DNA from: an uncultured Alphaproteobacteria bacterium
GTDB taxonomy: Bacteria; Pseudomonadota; Alphaproteobacteria; GCA-2731375
NCBI GenBank assembly: GCA_951812805.1
Contig: CATOSZ010000010.1
Location: 1 to 64,000, forward strand
DNA length: 64,000 nt
Reading direction: 5' to 3'
Shown here: piece by piece, positions 57,987 through 64,000 of the stretch
Layout: each line of letters begins with the position of its first letter
Position numbering within the stretch: position 1 is the first letter of the stretch
Notes under the pieces: model-generated
Databases searched by the model: none
Told to the model about the DNA's origin: nothing
What the model saw: only the letters and a program-made list of their open reading frames with translations
Made by a program: the position numbers and the translations under genes

Positions 57987-58096
57987 ACTTTCCGAGGCCA
58001 ATATGGGCGTATCGGGTTTGAATGTCTATGGAAAACCAAAATTATTTTACATAATACATGGAGGTTGGGGTGTACCCCGACGCGCCGGGCGCGAGC

Positions 58097-58519
58097 CTAC
58101 GTCAGTTCGACCGCGACGTTGCCGCCGGCGGCGCGGATGGCCTGGCCCATGCGGTGGGTCCGGGTCGCATGGCGCGGGTCGACCAGGCGTTGGGCGTCCT
58201 TGTTGTCGATCTCCAGCCGTCGCGTCAGTTCGGCGATGGTGACGTTGTTCCGCTGCATGGCGATATGCAGTGAGGCCTTCAGCGCCACATCCAGATCCGG
58301 CGAGATCATCACCTCGCCGCGTCGCGCCTTGGACGGCAGGGGGATGGTCTCGCGGTCGCGCATGGCGAAGCCGAGCAGGGAATGCAGCAGATCGAGCGCC
58401 TCCGCCGCCGCCTCCACCCGGTCCCCGCCGTCGGTGACCGCGCGCGGAAAGTCCCGGAACGTGATCAGAATGCGCCCGTCCTCATCCGGCGTGAATTTCG
58501 CGGGGAACGACAGTCTCAC
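58097..58519 (-). CDS. hicB: HicB-type antitoxin
   Basis: 140 residues from GTG 58519, which overlaps the hicA stop (GTGA). The N-terminal HicB domain reads FPAKFTPDEDGRILITFRDF, then TDGGDRVEAAAEALDLLHSL. The C-terminal part has a helix-turn-helix (NVTIAELTRRLEIDNKDAQR), typical of the DNA-binding HicB form that represses the operon. It neutralises the HicA mRNA interferase. A frame open to 58612 would overlap hicA and is not used. Confidence 0.88.
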   Translation of the reverse strand: MRLSFPAKFTPDEDGRILITFRDFPRAVTDGGDRVEAAAEALDLLHSLLGFAMRDRETIPLPSKARRGEVMISPDLDVALKASLHIAMQRNNVTIAELTRRLEIDNKDAQRLVDPRHATRTHRMGQAIRAAGGNVAVELT

Positions 58520-58731
58520 GGGAGGTCCTCCTTGGTCAGGCCGAGATCCTTCGGCATGGCCCCCAGCAGGCCGCGCGAGATGTCCTTCCTCGGATCCTTC
58601 ATCGTCGTCCACTGGTCGTCGAAGTGCAGTTTGCCATGGCTGCCCTTGCCTTTGATCGCGTCATAGCCGACCGCGACACCACGGGTCCGCCCCAGCTTGC
58701 GAAGTCTTCGAAGAAGCTCGGCCCCGGCCAT
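58516..58731 (-). CDS. hicA: HicA-type mRNA interferase toxin
   Basis: 71 residues. The dsRNA-binding-like fold shows GAELLRRLRKLGRTRGV and the catalytic His in IKGKGSHGKLHF, followed by KDPRKDISRGLLGAMPKDLG, which matches HicA ends. Toxin-first order with a 4-nt overlap to hicB is the standard operon. HicA cleaves mRNA independently of the ribosome. The ATG at 58731 is preceded by AT-rich DNA (58735-58775, TATTTCAAGTGTTGAATAAT read on the other strand), a plausible promoter and operator for HicB. Confidence 0.88.
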   Translation of the reverse strand: MAGAELLRRLRKLGRTRGVAVGYDAIKGKGSHGKLHFDDQWTTMKDPRKDISRGLLGAMPKDLGLTKEDLP

Positions 58732-58836
58732 GGATGGAATATAGGGCGAAAATGCCCTATTTCAAGTGTTGAATAATGAATCGGGTATCCACGGTTTGCG
58801 TTTCCGGTTCCGTCGGGGCGAACCGGTTGTCTCCCT

Positions 58837-59058
58837 TCATCCCATGATGACCACTTTGCCCGGGGCCAGGGGGCTGTCAAGGAAATCCACCACATCCCAC
58901 CAATGCGCCTGTTCCCCTTCCGACGCCTCCTCCATCGCCCGCACCGTGCGCCGCGACGCTTCCAGCAGGGCGTCATCGCCGAAATACCCCCGCAGCAGGC
59001 GGGCGGCGTGGGCGGTTTGGTCGGGTTCGGCGGTGTATTCGGTTTGGTCTTGCGGCAT
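58837..59058 (-). CDS. Small hypothetical protein, 73 aa
   Basis: The ATG at 59058 follows an AAGGAGACAGCG ribosome-binding sequence, which supports it as a real gene. The protein is acidic and helical: AEPDQTAHAARLLRGYFGDD, then AMEEASEGEQAHWWDVVDFL, ending SPLAPGKVVIMG. No family is recognised. It lies between the hicAB operon and the inverted-repeat field, and could be part of the same module, but nothing shows this. Confidence 0.6.
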   Translation of the reverse strand: MPQDQTEYTAEPDQTAHAARLLRGYFGDDALLEASRRTVRAMEEASEGEQAHWWDVVDFLDSPLAPGKVVIMG

Positions 59059-59091
59059 GGCGCTGTCTCCTTCGGCCGGGGAACCTTGCGA

Positions 59092-59116
59092 CCACCAGCC
59101 GAAAAGCGGCTGGTGG
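59092..59116. repeat. Short perfect hairpin next to the nested inverted-repeat block
   Basis: CCACCAGCCG (59092-59101) and CGGCTGGTGG (59107-59116) are separated by AAAAG. It sits ~34 nt upstream of the ATG of the small hypothetical gene (which is on the minus strand) and 86 nt from the next palindrome. No gene lies between 59059 and 59693; this hairpin and the block that follows occupy most of that stretch. Confidence 0.75.
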
Positions 59117-59201
59117 CCGGGGGTTCGAAAAGCCGCACTGAGACAGCCGCAACAGCCTTTGGGCCGAAGCCTTGGACATGCGCTGCCGCCCCCCGGCCGC
59201 A

Positions 59202-59467
59202 GCCCGGACTTCTCGCACTCTCCATGGCCTCAGTCGACCTGGGCCGAGTCGATTCGGCGAGGTGCGGTGCCGAAGGCGTAGCGGGGCTACGTCGAGGGAC
59301 CGCGCCTCGCCGAGCGGCCGGCCCAGGTCGACCCTTCGGGCGGCGCTGTCGTCCAGACAGGGTGCGTCGCGGCGCTTGTACGATGAACCACATCGAACGG
59401 CGCGTCGCTCCTGCCCTGTCGGGACGACAGCGCCGCTGAGGCCATGGAGAGTGCGAGAAGTCCGGGC
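59202..59467. repeat. Nested inverted-repeat block (32-bp outer arms)
   Basis: Outer arms 59202-59233 and 59436-59467 are exact 32-bp reverse complements (CGCACTCTCCATGGCCTCAG is part of the left arm). Within are TCGACCTGGGCCG (59234-59246) with its inverse CGGCCCAGGTCGA (59319-59331), and a 20-bp pair 59343-59362 / 59414-59433 with one mismatch (core CAGGG...CCCTG). Thus two inner hairpins sit inside one large stem. The interior shows no convincing coding sequence. The remaining DNA to 59693 has no gene that I can support. Confidence 0.85.
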
Positions 59468-59693
59468 CAGGCCAAGGGACATGGATCGCGGTCATGTCAG
59501 ACCGCTCTGTGAGGGCGTTTCGAACCACCCGTGTCGCCGAGGCGAGCCCCGACGATCTGCGCCCAGCATACCCGAATTTCAGGAAAGACCGAACGAAAAA
59601 CGCCCGCCACACGCCGCCGTCGACCTCATGCCGGGTCGGGCAGAATCAAGGACAATGAGAGCGACGAGGGGCGCCACCCCGCGCCAACCAAGA

Positions 59694-60896
59694 TCAATAC
59701 GACCGCGGCATCCCCAACACATGCTGCCCGATATACCCCAGAATGAGATTCGTCGAGATCGGCGCCGTTTGGAACAGCCGCACCTCGCGCCATTTGCGCT
59801 CGATGTCGAACTCGCGCGCGAAGCCGAACCCGCCGAACGTCTGCATGCAGGTATCGCCCGCGTGCCAGGCCGCTTCCGAGGCGAGCATCTTGCCCATGTT
59901 GGCTTCCGCCCCGCAGTCGCGCCCCGAATCGAACAGCGCCGCGGCCTTGCGCAGCATCAGTTCCGCCGCGTCCAGTTCGGCGTGCGCGCGGGCGATCGGG
60001 AACTGGATGCCCTGGTTCTTGCCGATGGGGCTGCCGAAGACCACGCGGTCGTTGGCGTATTCCACCGCCTTGTCGACGAACCAGCGGCCGTCGCCCAAGG
60101 CTTCCGAGCCGACCAGCACCCGCTCGGCGTTCATGCCGTCGAGGATGTAGCGGAAGCCGCGGCCCTCCTCGCCGATCAGGTTCTCGGCCGGGACCTTGAG
60201 ATCGTCGATGAAGACCTGGTTGGTGTTGTGGTTGATCATGGTCGGGATCGGCGTAATCTCGACCCCGTTGCCGCGCGCCTCGCGCAGATCCACCAAAAAG
60301 ACCGAGATGCCGTCGGTGCGCCGCTTCACCTCGTCCGCCGGCGTGGTCCGGGCGAGCAGCAGCATCAGATCCGATTGCAAGGCGCGGCTGGTCCAGATCT
60401 TCTGCCCGTTGACGACGTAATGGTCGCCGTTGCGCACCGCGCGGGTCTTCAGCTGGGTGGTGTCGGTGCCGGTCGTCGGCTCGGAGACGCCGAAGGCCTG
60501 CAGGCGAATGTCGCCCGTCGCGATGCCCGGCAGGTAGCGCCGTTTCTGGTCCTCGTTGCCGTGCTTCAACAGGGTGCCCATGATGTACATCTGGGCGTGG
60601 CAGGCCGCGGCCGAGCAGCCGGCGTGATGGATCGTCTCCAGGATCACCGCCGCGGCGCGCACGGGCAGGCCGGCGCCGCCGTATTCTTCCGGGATCAAGG
60701 CCGCGAGCCAGCCGGCGGCGGCCAGCGCGTTGACGAATTCCGTCGGGTATTCCGAGGCCTCGTCCTTCTCGCGCCAGTATTCGGCCGGGAACTCGGCGCA
60801 GACGTTGCGCACGCCGTCGCGGATCTCGGGCCAGTCGAGGTCGATCGACATCGCCACTTCACCGCTTTCGACCGTGCTCTCCAGGTTCGCCACCAT
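59694..60896 (-). CDS. Acyl-CoA dehydrogenase family protein
   Basis: 400 residues from ATG 60896 (GGAG ribosome-binding site; ATG 60851 is an alternative). The N-terminal helical domain has AAAGWLAALIPEEYGGAGLP. The FAD/CoA domain shows QAFGVSEPTTGTDTTQLKTR and GQKIWTSRALQSDL, and the C-terminal helices MQTFGGFGFAREFDIERKWR. It oxidises an acyl-CoA using FAD and ETF. The usual catalytic loop Y-E-G-T is replaced: the sequence reads RLFQTAPISTNLILGYIGQH. Another base must serve or the function differs. It lies downstream of an aldo/keto reductase gene, separated by the second long palindrome. Confidence 0.88.
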   Translation of the reverse strand: MVANLESTVESGEVAMSIDLDWPEIRDGVRNVCAEFPAEYWREKDEASEYPTEFVNALAAAGWLAALIPEEYGGAGLPVRAAAVILETIHHAGCSAAACHAQMYIMGTLLKHGNEDQKRRYLPGIATGDIRLQAFGVSEPTTGTDTTQLKTRAVRNGDHYVVNGQKIWTSRALQSDLMLLLARTTPADEVKRRTDGISVFLVDLREARGNGVEITPIPTMINHNTNQVFIDDLKVPAENLIGEEGRGFRYILDGMNAERVLVGSEALGDGRWFVDKAVEYANDRVVFGSPIGKNQGIQFPIARAHAELDAAELMLRKAAALFDSGRDCGAEANMGKMLASEAAWHAGDTCMQTFGGFGFAREFDIERKWREVRLFQTAPISTNLILGYIGQHVLGMPRSY

Positions 60897-60938
60897 TGTC
60901 GGCTTCTCCGTGTTCTTGATGTCCCTGTCGGGACGCTG

Positions 60939-61021
60939 CCTGGCCGGCCCGGGCCCCCGTCCCAACCACCCCAAGGGTACCCTTCCACGGGTGGTTGGGA
61001 CGGGGGCGCGGGCCGGCCAGG
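60939..61021. repeat. Long palindrome, copy 2 (33-bp arms, 17-nt loop)
   Basis: The arms at 60939-60971 and 60989-61021 are reverse complements with one mismatch, around the loop CAAGGGTACCCTTCCAC (60972-60988). Arms and loop match copy 1 at 10083-10165 almost base for base and in the same orientation on this strand. It lies between the aldo/keto reductase stop (61036) and the acyl-CoA dehydrogenase start (60896), both minus strand. Confidence 0.9.
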
Positions 61022-61035
61022 CAAACCCAAAAAAC

Positions 61036-62049
61036 TCAACCCACCCCGCCCGGAAGCCGTCCTTCCAAGGGGTAGGCCGGGTCGTTATAGCCGGGCGTCG
61101 ACGGATGTCCAGGCGGCACGAGCGAATCGACCAGTGCCTCGTCTTCGTCGGTGAAGTCGTGCGCCAGCGCGCCGAGGTAGTCGGCCCATTGCGCTTCCGT
61201 GCGCGGCCCGGCGATGACGGAGCTGCAGATCCGGTTGTTCAGCACCCAGAGGAAGGCGAACTGGCCCGCCGTCATGCCGCGCGCCGCCGCATGGTCTTGC
61301 AGCGTCCTGGCGATCCTCAGGGATTCGGGGCGCCACTCGGTTTCCATCATCCGCCGGTCGGCGCGGCCGGCGCGCGTGTCCTCGGGCGGCGGGGCGTCGG
61401 GATCGTATTTCGCGGTCAGCACGCCGCGGGCGAGCGGGCTGTAGGGCACGACGCCCAGGCCCAGCGCCGCGCAGGCCGGCAGATGCTCGCTCTCGGGCAT
61501 GCGGTTGAGGGCGTTGTAATAGGGCTGGCTCGCCACCGGGCGGTCGATGCCGCAGGCGTCGGCCAGGCGGCAAACCTCCGCCATGCGCCAGACCCGGTGG
61601 TTGGAGAGGGCGAAATGGCGGATCTTGCCCTGGCGGACCAGGTCCTCCATCGCGCGGACGCTTTCCTCCAGCGGGGTCGAGGGGTCTTCCTTGTGCCAGT
61701 AGTAGACGTCGATGACGTCGGTGCCGAGACGGCGGAGGCTGTTTTCGCAGGCGCGCATGATCCAGCTGCGTGAGAGGCCGCGCCCGTTCGGGCCCTCGCC
61801 GCTCGGATTGGCGAGCTTGGTGGCGACCACCCACCAGTCGCGGTCCCCCGCGATGGCGCGGCCGACGACCTCCTCCGAGCGGCCCTTATTGTAGGCGTCG
61901 GCGGTGTCGAGGAAGTTGACGCCCGCCTCGCGGCCCTGGGCGATGATGCGGGCGCTGGTCGCGTCGTCCGTCGGGCCGCCGAACATCATCGCGCCGAGAC
62001 AGACGGGGGAGACCTTCAGGCCGCTCCGCCCGAGCTTGCGGTAATCCAT
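61036..62049 (-). CDS. Aldo/keto reductase
   Basis: 337 residues of the AKR TIM-barrel family (tas/YajO-like). The catalytic tetrad is visible: Asp in GVNFLDTADAYNKGRSEE (with the Tyr close behind), Lys in WVVATKLANPSG and His in VIDVYYWHKEDPST. GALAH-type VIAGPRTEAQWADYLGALAH holds the NADPH-binding loop. It starts MDYRKLGRSGLKVSPVCLG. It reduces aldehydes or ketones with NADPH; the substrate is unknown. The next gene on this strand is the acyl-CoA dehydrogenase, 140 nt away and separated by the long palindrome. Confidence 0.92.
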   Translation of the reverse strand: MDYRKLGRSGLKVSPVCLGAMMFGGPTDDATSARIIAQGREAGVNFLDTADAYNKGRSEEVVGRAIAGDRDWWVVATKLANPSGEGPNGRGLSRSWIMRACENSLRRLGTDVIDVYYWHKEDPSTPLEESVRAMEDLVRQGKIRHFALSNHRVWRMAEVCRLADACGIDRPVASQPYYNALNRMPESEHLPACAALGLGVVPYSPLARGVLTAKYDPDAPPPEDTRAGRADRRMMETEWRPESLRIARTLQDHAAARGMTAGQFAFLWVLNNRICSSVIAGPRTEAQWADYLGALAHDFTDEDEALVDSLVPPGHPSTPGYNDPAYPLEGRLPGGVG

Positions 62050-62086
62050 GGCTGATCTGTCCTTGTTCCGGGGCGCCCGCGCCGCG

Positions 62087-62443
62087 TCAGCCGAGCGCCG
62101 CTTCCAGGTCCTCGAGTTCCAGCGGCTTTTGCAGGGTGACGACGTCGAGGCCCTTCACCCCGCCCAGCAGTTGCGCCATCTCGCGGTAGTGCGGGTTGTA
62201 GCCGCTGACGATCAGGACCCGGGCCTTGCATCCCTTGGTGCCGAGCCAGTTCAACAGTTCGATCCCGTCCTCCTCCGGCATGACGATGTCGAGCACGATG
62301 GCGTCCGGCGCCACCTCGTCGTAGACGGCGCGAAACTCCGCGCCGGAGCCGACGGCGGTCGCCTCGAAGCCGAGGCCGCGGGCGACACGGGCGATGAATT
62401 CGCGGAAATCCGCTTCGTCGTCGACGATCAATATTCGTTTCAC
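62087..62443 (-). CDS. Receiver-only (CheY-like) response regulator
   Basis: 118 residues, a single receiver domain. Acidic pocket VKRILIVDDEADFREFIARV, phosphoacceptor Asp in DAIVLDIVMPEEDGIELL, conserved Ser in RVLIVSGYNP and Lys in LDVVTLQKPLELEDLEAAL. The start is GTG 62443 with GAGG nine nt upstream. It has no output domain, so it would act by protein contact. No histidine kinase is adjacent. It lies 29 nt downstream of the indolepyruvate oxidoreductase-type gene on the same strand and 37 nt upstream of the aldo/keto reductase start. Confidence 0.92.
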   Translation of the reverse strand: MKRILIVDDEADFREFIARVARGLGFEATAVGSGAEFRAVYDEVAPDAIVLDIVMPEEDGIELLNWLGTKGCKARVLIVSGYNPHYREMAQLLGGVKGLDVVTLQKPLELEDLEAALG

Positions 62444-62472
62444 CGGCGCATTCCTCAATACTTTGCGCGAGC

Positions 62473-64000
62473 TTACTCGGCGGCCCGGGCCTCGATCAAA
62501 TGGCCGAGCGCCTCGCCCTCGGGATCGGCCTCGGCGGCCCCGCGCGCGGCGGCGATGGCGTGCCTGGCCTCGGCCAGTCCGGCGCCGTCGGCCAGGCCCG
62601 GCGTGACGACGCGCTCGAGGATGCGTTCGAATCGCTCCCGCCCGCGGTCGTGGGTTTCGCCGTAGCCGCGGATCAGCGTGGCACATTCCGCAACCTCGCG
62701 GGCGAGGTCTGCGTCCAGCGCCGCGGCCCGGGTGACCTGGTCCAACCAGCGCCGGATCGCCGCGTCCTCGACCTGGAAGCGATGGCCGCGGCGGCGCAGC
62801 CCGCGCAGCCGGGCGAGCGCGCGCAGCAGCAGGTAGCCGGGCGCCGAGGTCGTGCGGATCTTCAGGCCGATGCGCCGGTCGGCACGGGCGGGCCGGCGCC
62901 GCACCCAGGCGAGCAGGGGACGGGCCAGCAGCGGCGGCAGAACCGCCGCGACCTCCTCCGCGCCGGGGCGGAAATAGTCGGTAACGCGCAGGGGTTCGTC
63001 GCTGCCGGCGCGGGCCTCGCCGCGGATCCGATCGAAGCGGTCGAGGCGGGTCTTCAGCTCGGCGACGCGGATGATGTCGTCATAGGCCATCCAGTTGGCG
63101 AGCCCGCGGGCGAGCGAGACCAGCAGTGCCGTCACCGCCGCCGGATCCGCGCCTTCGGGCAGGGCCCCGCGTACTGCCGCCAGCCGTTCGAGGTAGAGCC
63201 GGCCATGCTCCCGGTCCTGGAAGTCCAGCACCTTGGCGAGGCCGGCGCGCCGCATTTCTCCCGCGTCTCCGTCCCAGCCCCCGTTCTGGCCACCACCCGC
63301 CTCGTTCGAAAGCAGCGCCTCCAGCACGTTGCGGTGGCCTTGGGTTTCGGGCGCCGGCAGGGCCGGCTCGCTCGGCGTGGCGGGGCCGGCGGCCTCCAGC
63401 GCCACGGCGCGGCCGCGGGCGAAGCCGGCGAGGTTGGCCTCGATGGCGACGCCGCCTTCGCGGATCGCCGCCTCCAGGTGGCTGGCGTCGAACGGCAGGC
63501 GGCCGGACGCGGCGACGGCGCCTAGCAGCACGGCGTTGACGACGCTGCCCGTCTCCTCCGCCAGCGTGCGGTAGTCGCGCAGCAGGGGCTGGCGGGCCAG
63601 GCTCTCCGCCGTCGCCAGCAGGGTGTGGGCGTCGTAGCGGCCATCGGAAAGCTGCGCCTTTTCCGCCACCGCATAGATTCGGTGGGTCGAGGCGATGAGC
63701 GTCGTGCGCTCCGGCGAGACGAAGCCGTTCTCCATCGCCCGGCCGGCCTCCAGCGCTTCGGAGGCGATCATCAGGTCGACGTCGCCCGGCCCGGGGGTGA
63801 GGGAGAAGATCGGCTCGCGCTCCAGCCGTTCCCACGGCTCGGGAAAGATCTCGACATAGTAGGTGGTCGCCCCCGTGCGCTGGGCGACGCCGGGGATCGA
63901 GGTGCTTTGGACCGGCAGGCCGGCGCGGCCGGCCGCGGCGACCAGCCAGTTGGTCAGCACGCCGCCGCCCTCACCGCCGAGCGCGGCGACCAGCACGGTG
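62473..64000 (-). CDS. Indolepyruvate oxidoreductase subunit beta-type protein (5' end beyond window)
   Basis: At least 508 codons, with no start in the window. The visible N-terminus (VAALGGEGGGVLTNWLVAAA) is the gamma-type domain of 2-oxoacid:acceptor oxidoreductases, followed by TSIPGVAQRTGATTYYVEIF and DLMIASEALEAGRAMENGFV. The last ~250 residues form an extra domain (DUF6537-like, helical: VTDYFRPGAEEVAAVLPPLL) known from fused proteins of this family. It oxidatively decarboxylates arylpyruvates with CoA and a ferredoxin-type acceptor, together with a ThDP-containing alpha subunit that should lie beyond position 64000. Confidence 0.85.
   Translation of the reverse strand, partial: TVLVAALGGEGGGVLTNWLVAAAGRAGLPVQSTSIPGVAQRTGATTYYVEIFPEPWERLEREPIFSLTPGPGDVDLMIASEALEAGRAMENGFVSPERTTLIASTHRIYAVAEKAQLSDGRYDAHTLLATAESLARQPLLRDYRTLAEETGSVVNAVLLGAVAASGRLPFDASHLEAAIREGGVAIEANLAGFARGRAVALEAAGPATPSEPALPAPETQGHRNVLEALLSNEAGGGQNGGWDGDAGEMRRAGLAKVLDFQDREHGRLYLERLAAVRGALPEGADPAAVTALLVSLARGLANWMAYDDIIRVAELKTRLDRFDRIRGEARAGSDEPLRVTDYFRPGAEEVAAVLPPLLARPLLAWVRRRPARADRRIGLKIRTTSAPGYLLLRALARLRGLRRRGHRFQVEDAAIRRWLDQVTRAAALDADLAREVAECATLIRGYGETHDRGRERFERILERVVTPGLADGAGLAEARHAIAAARGAAEADPEGEALGHLIEARAAE

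Noticed and set aside
59172..61154. 660-codon plus-strand frame through the inverted-repeat block and antisense to the acyl-CoA dehydrogenase
   Set aside because: It repeats the same short peptide phrases only because of the inverted DNA repeats and continues antisense to a confident enzyme gene.

Overview
The window is a very GC-rich, gene-dense bacterial chromosome segment. Its gene content points to an alphaproteobacterium, most likely Rhodospirillales-like. The clues are a tiny aa3-type cytochrome oxidase subunit IV next to a three-gene pntAA-pntAB-pntB transhydrogenase, glcDEF, LLM-type oxidoreductases, GTG/TTG starts and many 4-nt stop/start overlaps. This assignment is inference; no rRNA, tRNA or other taxonomic marker is present.

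Layout. 1-7.96 kb: a YVTN beta-propeller protein (cut by the window edge), a histone-deacetylase-type hydrolase and a secreted nuclease, then a tightly coupled LLM oxidoreductase / NTF2-like / Ldh-type dehydrogenase / metallo-hydrolase operon, and glpD. 8.0-14.4 kb: leuC-leuD-like aconitase-family dehydratase, an isocitrate-lyase/PEP-mutase family enzyme, the COX IV peptide and pntAA/AB/B. 14.4-20.2 kb: a secreted S8 peptidase with calcium-binding type repeats, then a TPR-protein gene split by an IS21-family element. That element's istA is itself interrupted by an IS66-like remnant. 20.3-32.2 kb: glcF-glcE-glcD, a FAD oxidoreductase, a class III cyclase with TPRs, NAD kinase, a TRAP large permease and an enoyl-CoA hydratase-like protein. 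32.2-42.3 kb: two converging glycan/lipid-glycosylation gene sets, including a glycosyltransferase fused to a PaaK/CapK-type adenylating domain. 42.3-47.7 kb: a sulfatase, a second IS21-family element carrying a nested IS256-type remnant, and a CitE-like lyase truncated by it. 47.8-57.1 kb: amidohydrolase, ABC1 kinase, SDR, MetE-like protein, a phospholipid/glycosyltransferase pair, a Phd-type antitoxin with only a stub of its VapC-like toxin, and a ThDP enzyme. 57.3-64 kb: a DUF3800 protein, a HicAB pair, a 400-bp field of nested inverted repeats, acyl-CoA dehydrogenase, aldo/keto reductase, a receiver-only response regulator and an indolepyruvate oxidoreductase beta-type protein that runs off the window.

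The strongest observations beyond routine annotation are as follows. (1) A near-perfect 33-bp-arm palindrome with a 17-nt loop occurs at two sites 51 kb apart. (2) There is a dense, noncoding nested inverted-repeat block at 59.09-59.47 kb. (3) The GT2-PaaK fusion sits inside a translationally coupled glycan operon. (4) The TPR gene can be restored exactly in frame by removing the IS and one copy of its target duplication. (5) The S8 peptidase has Glu where the usual catalytic His motif should be. No CRISPR array, prophage, rRNA or tRNA was seen.
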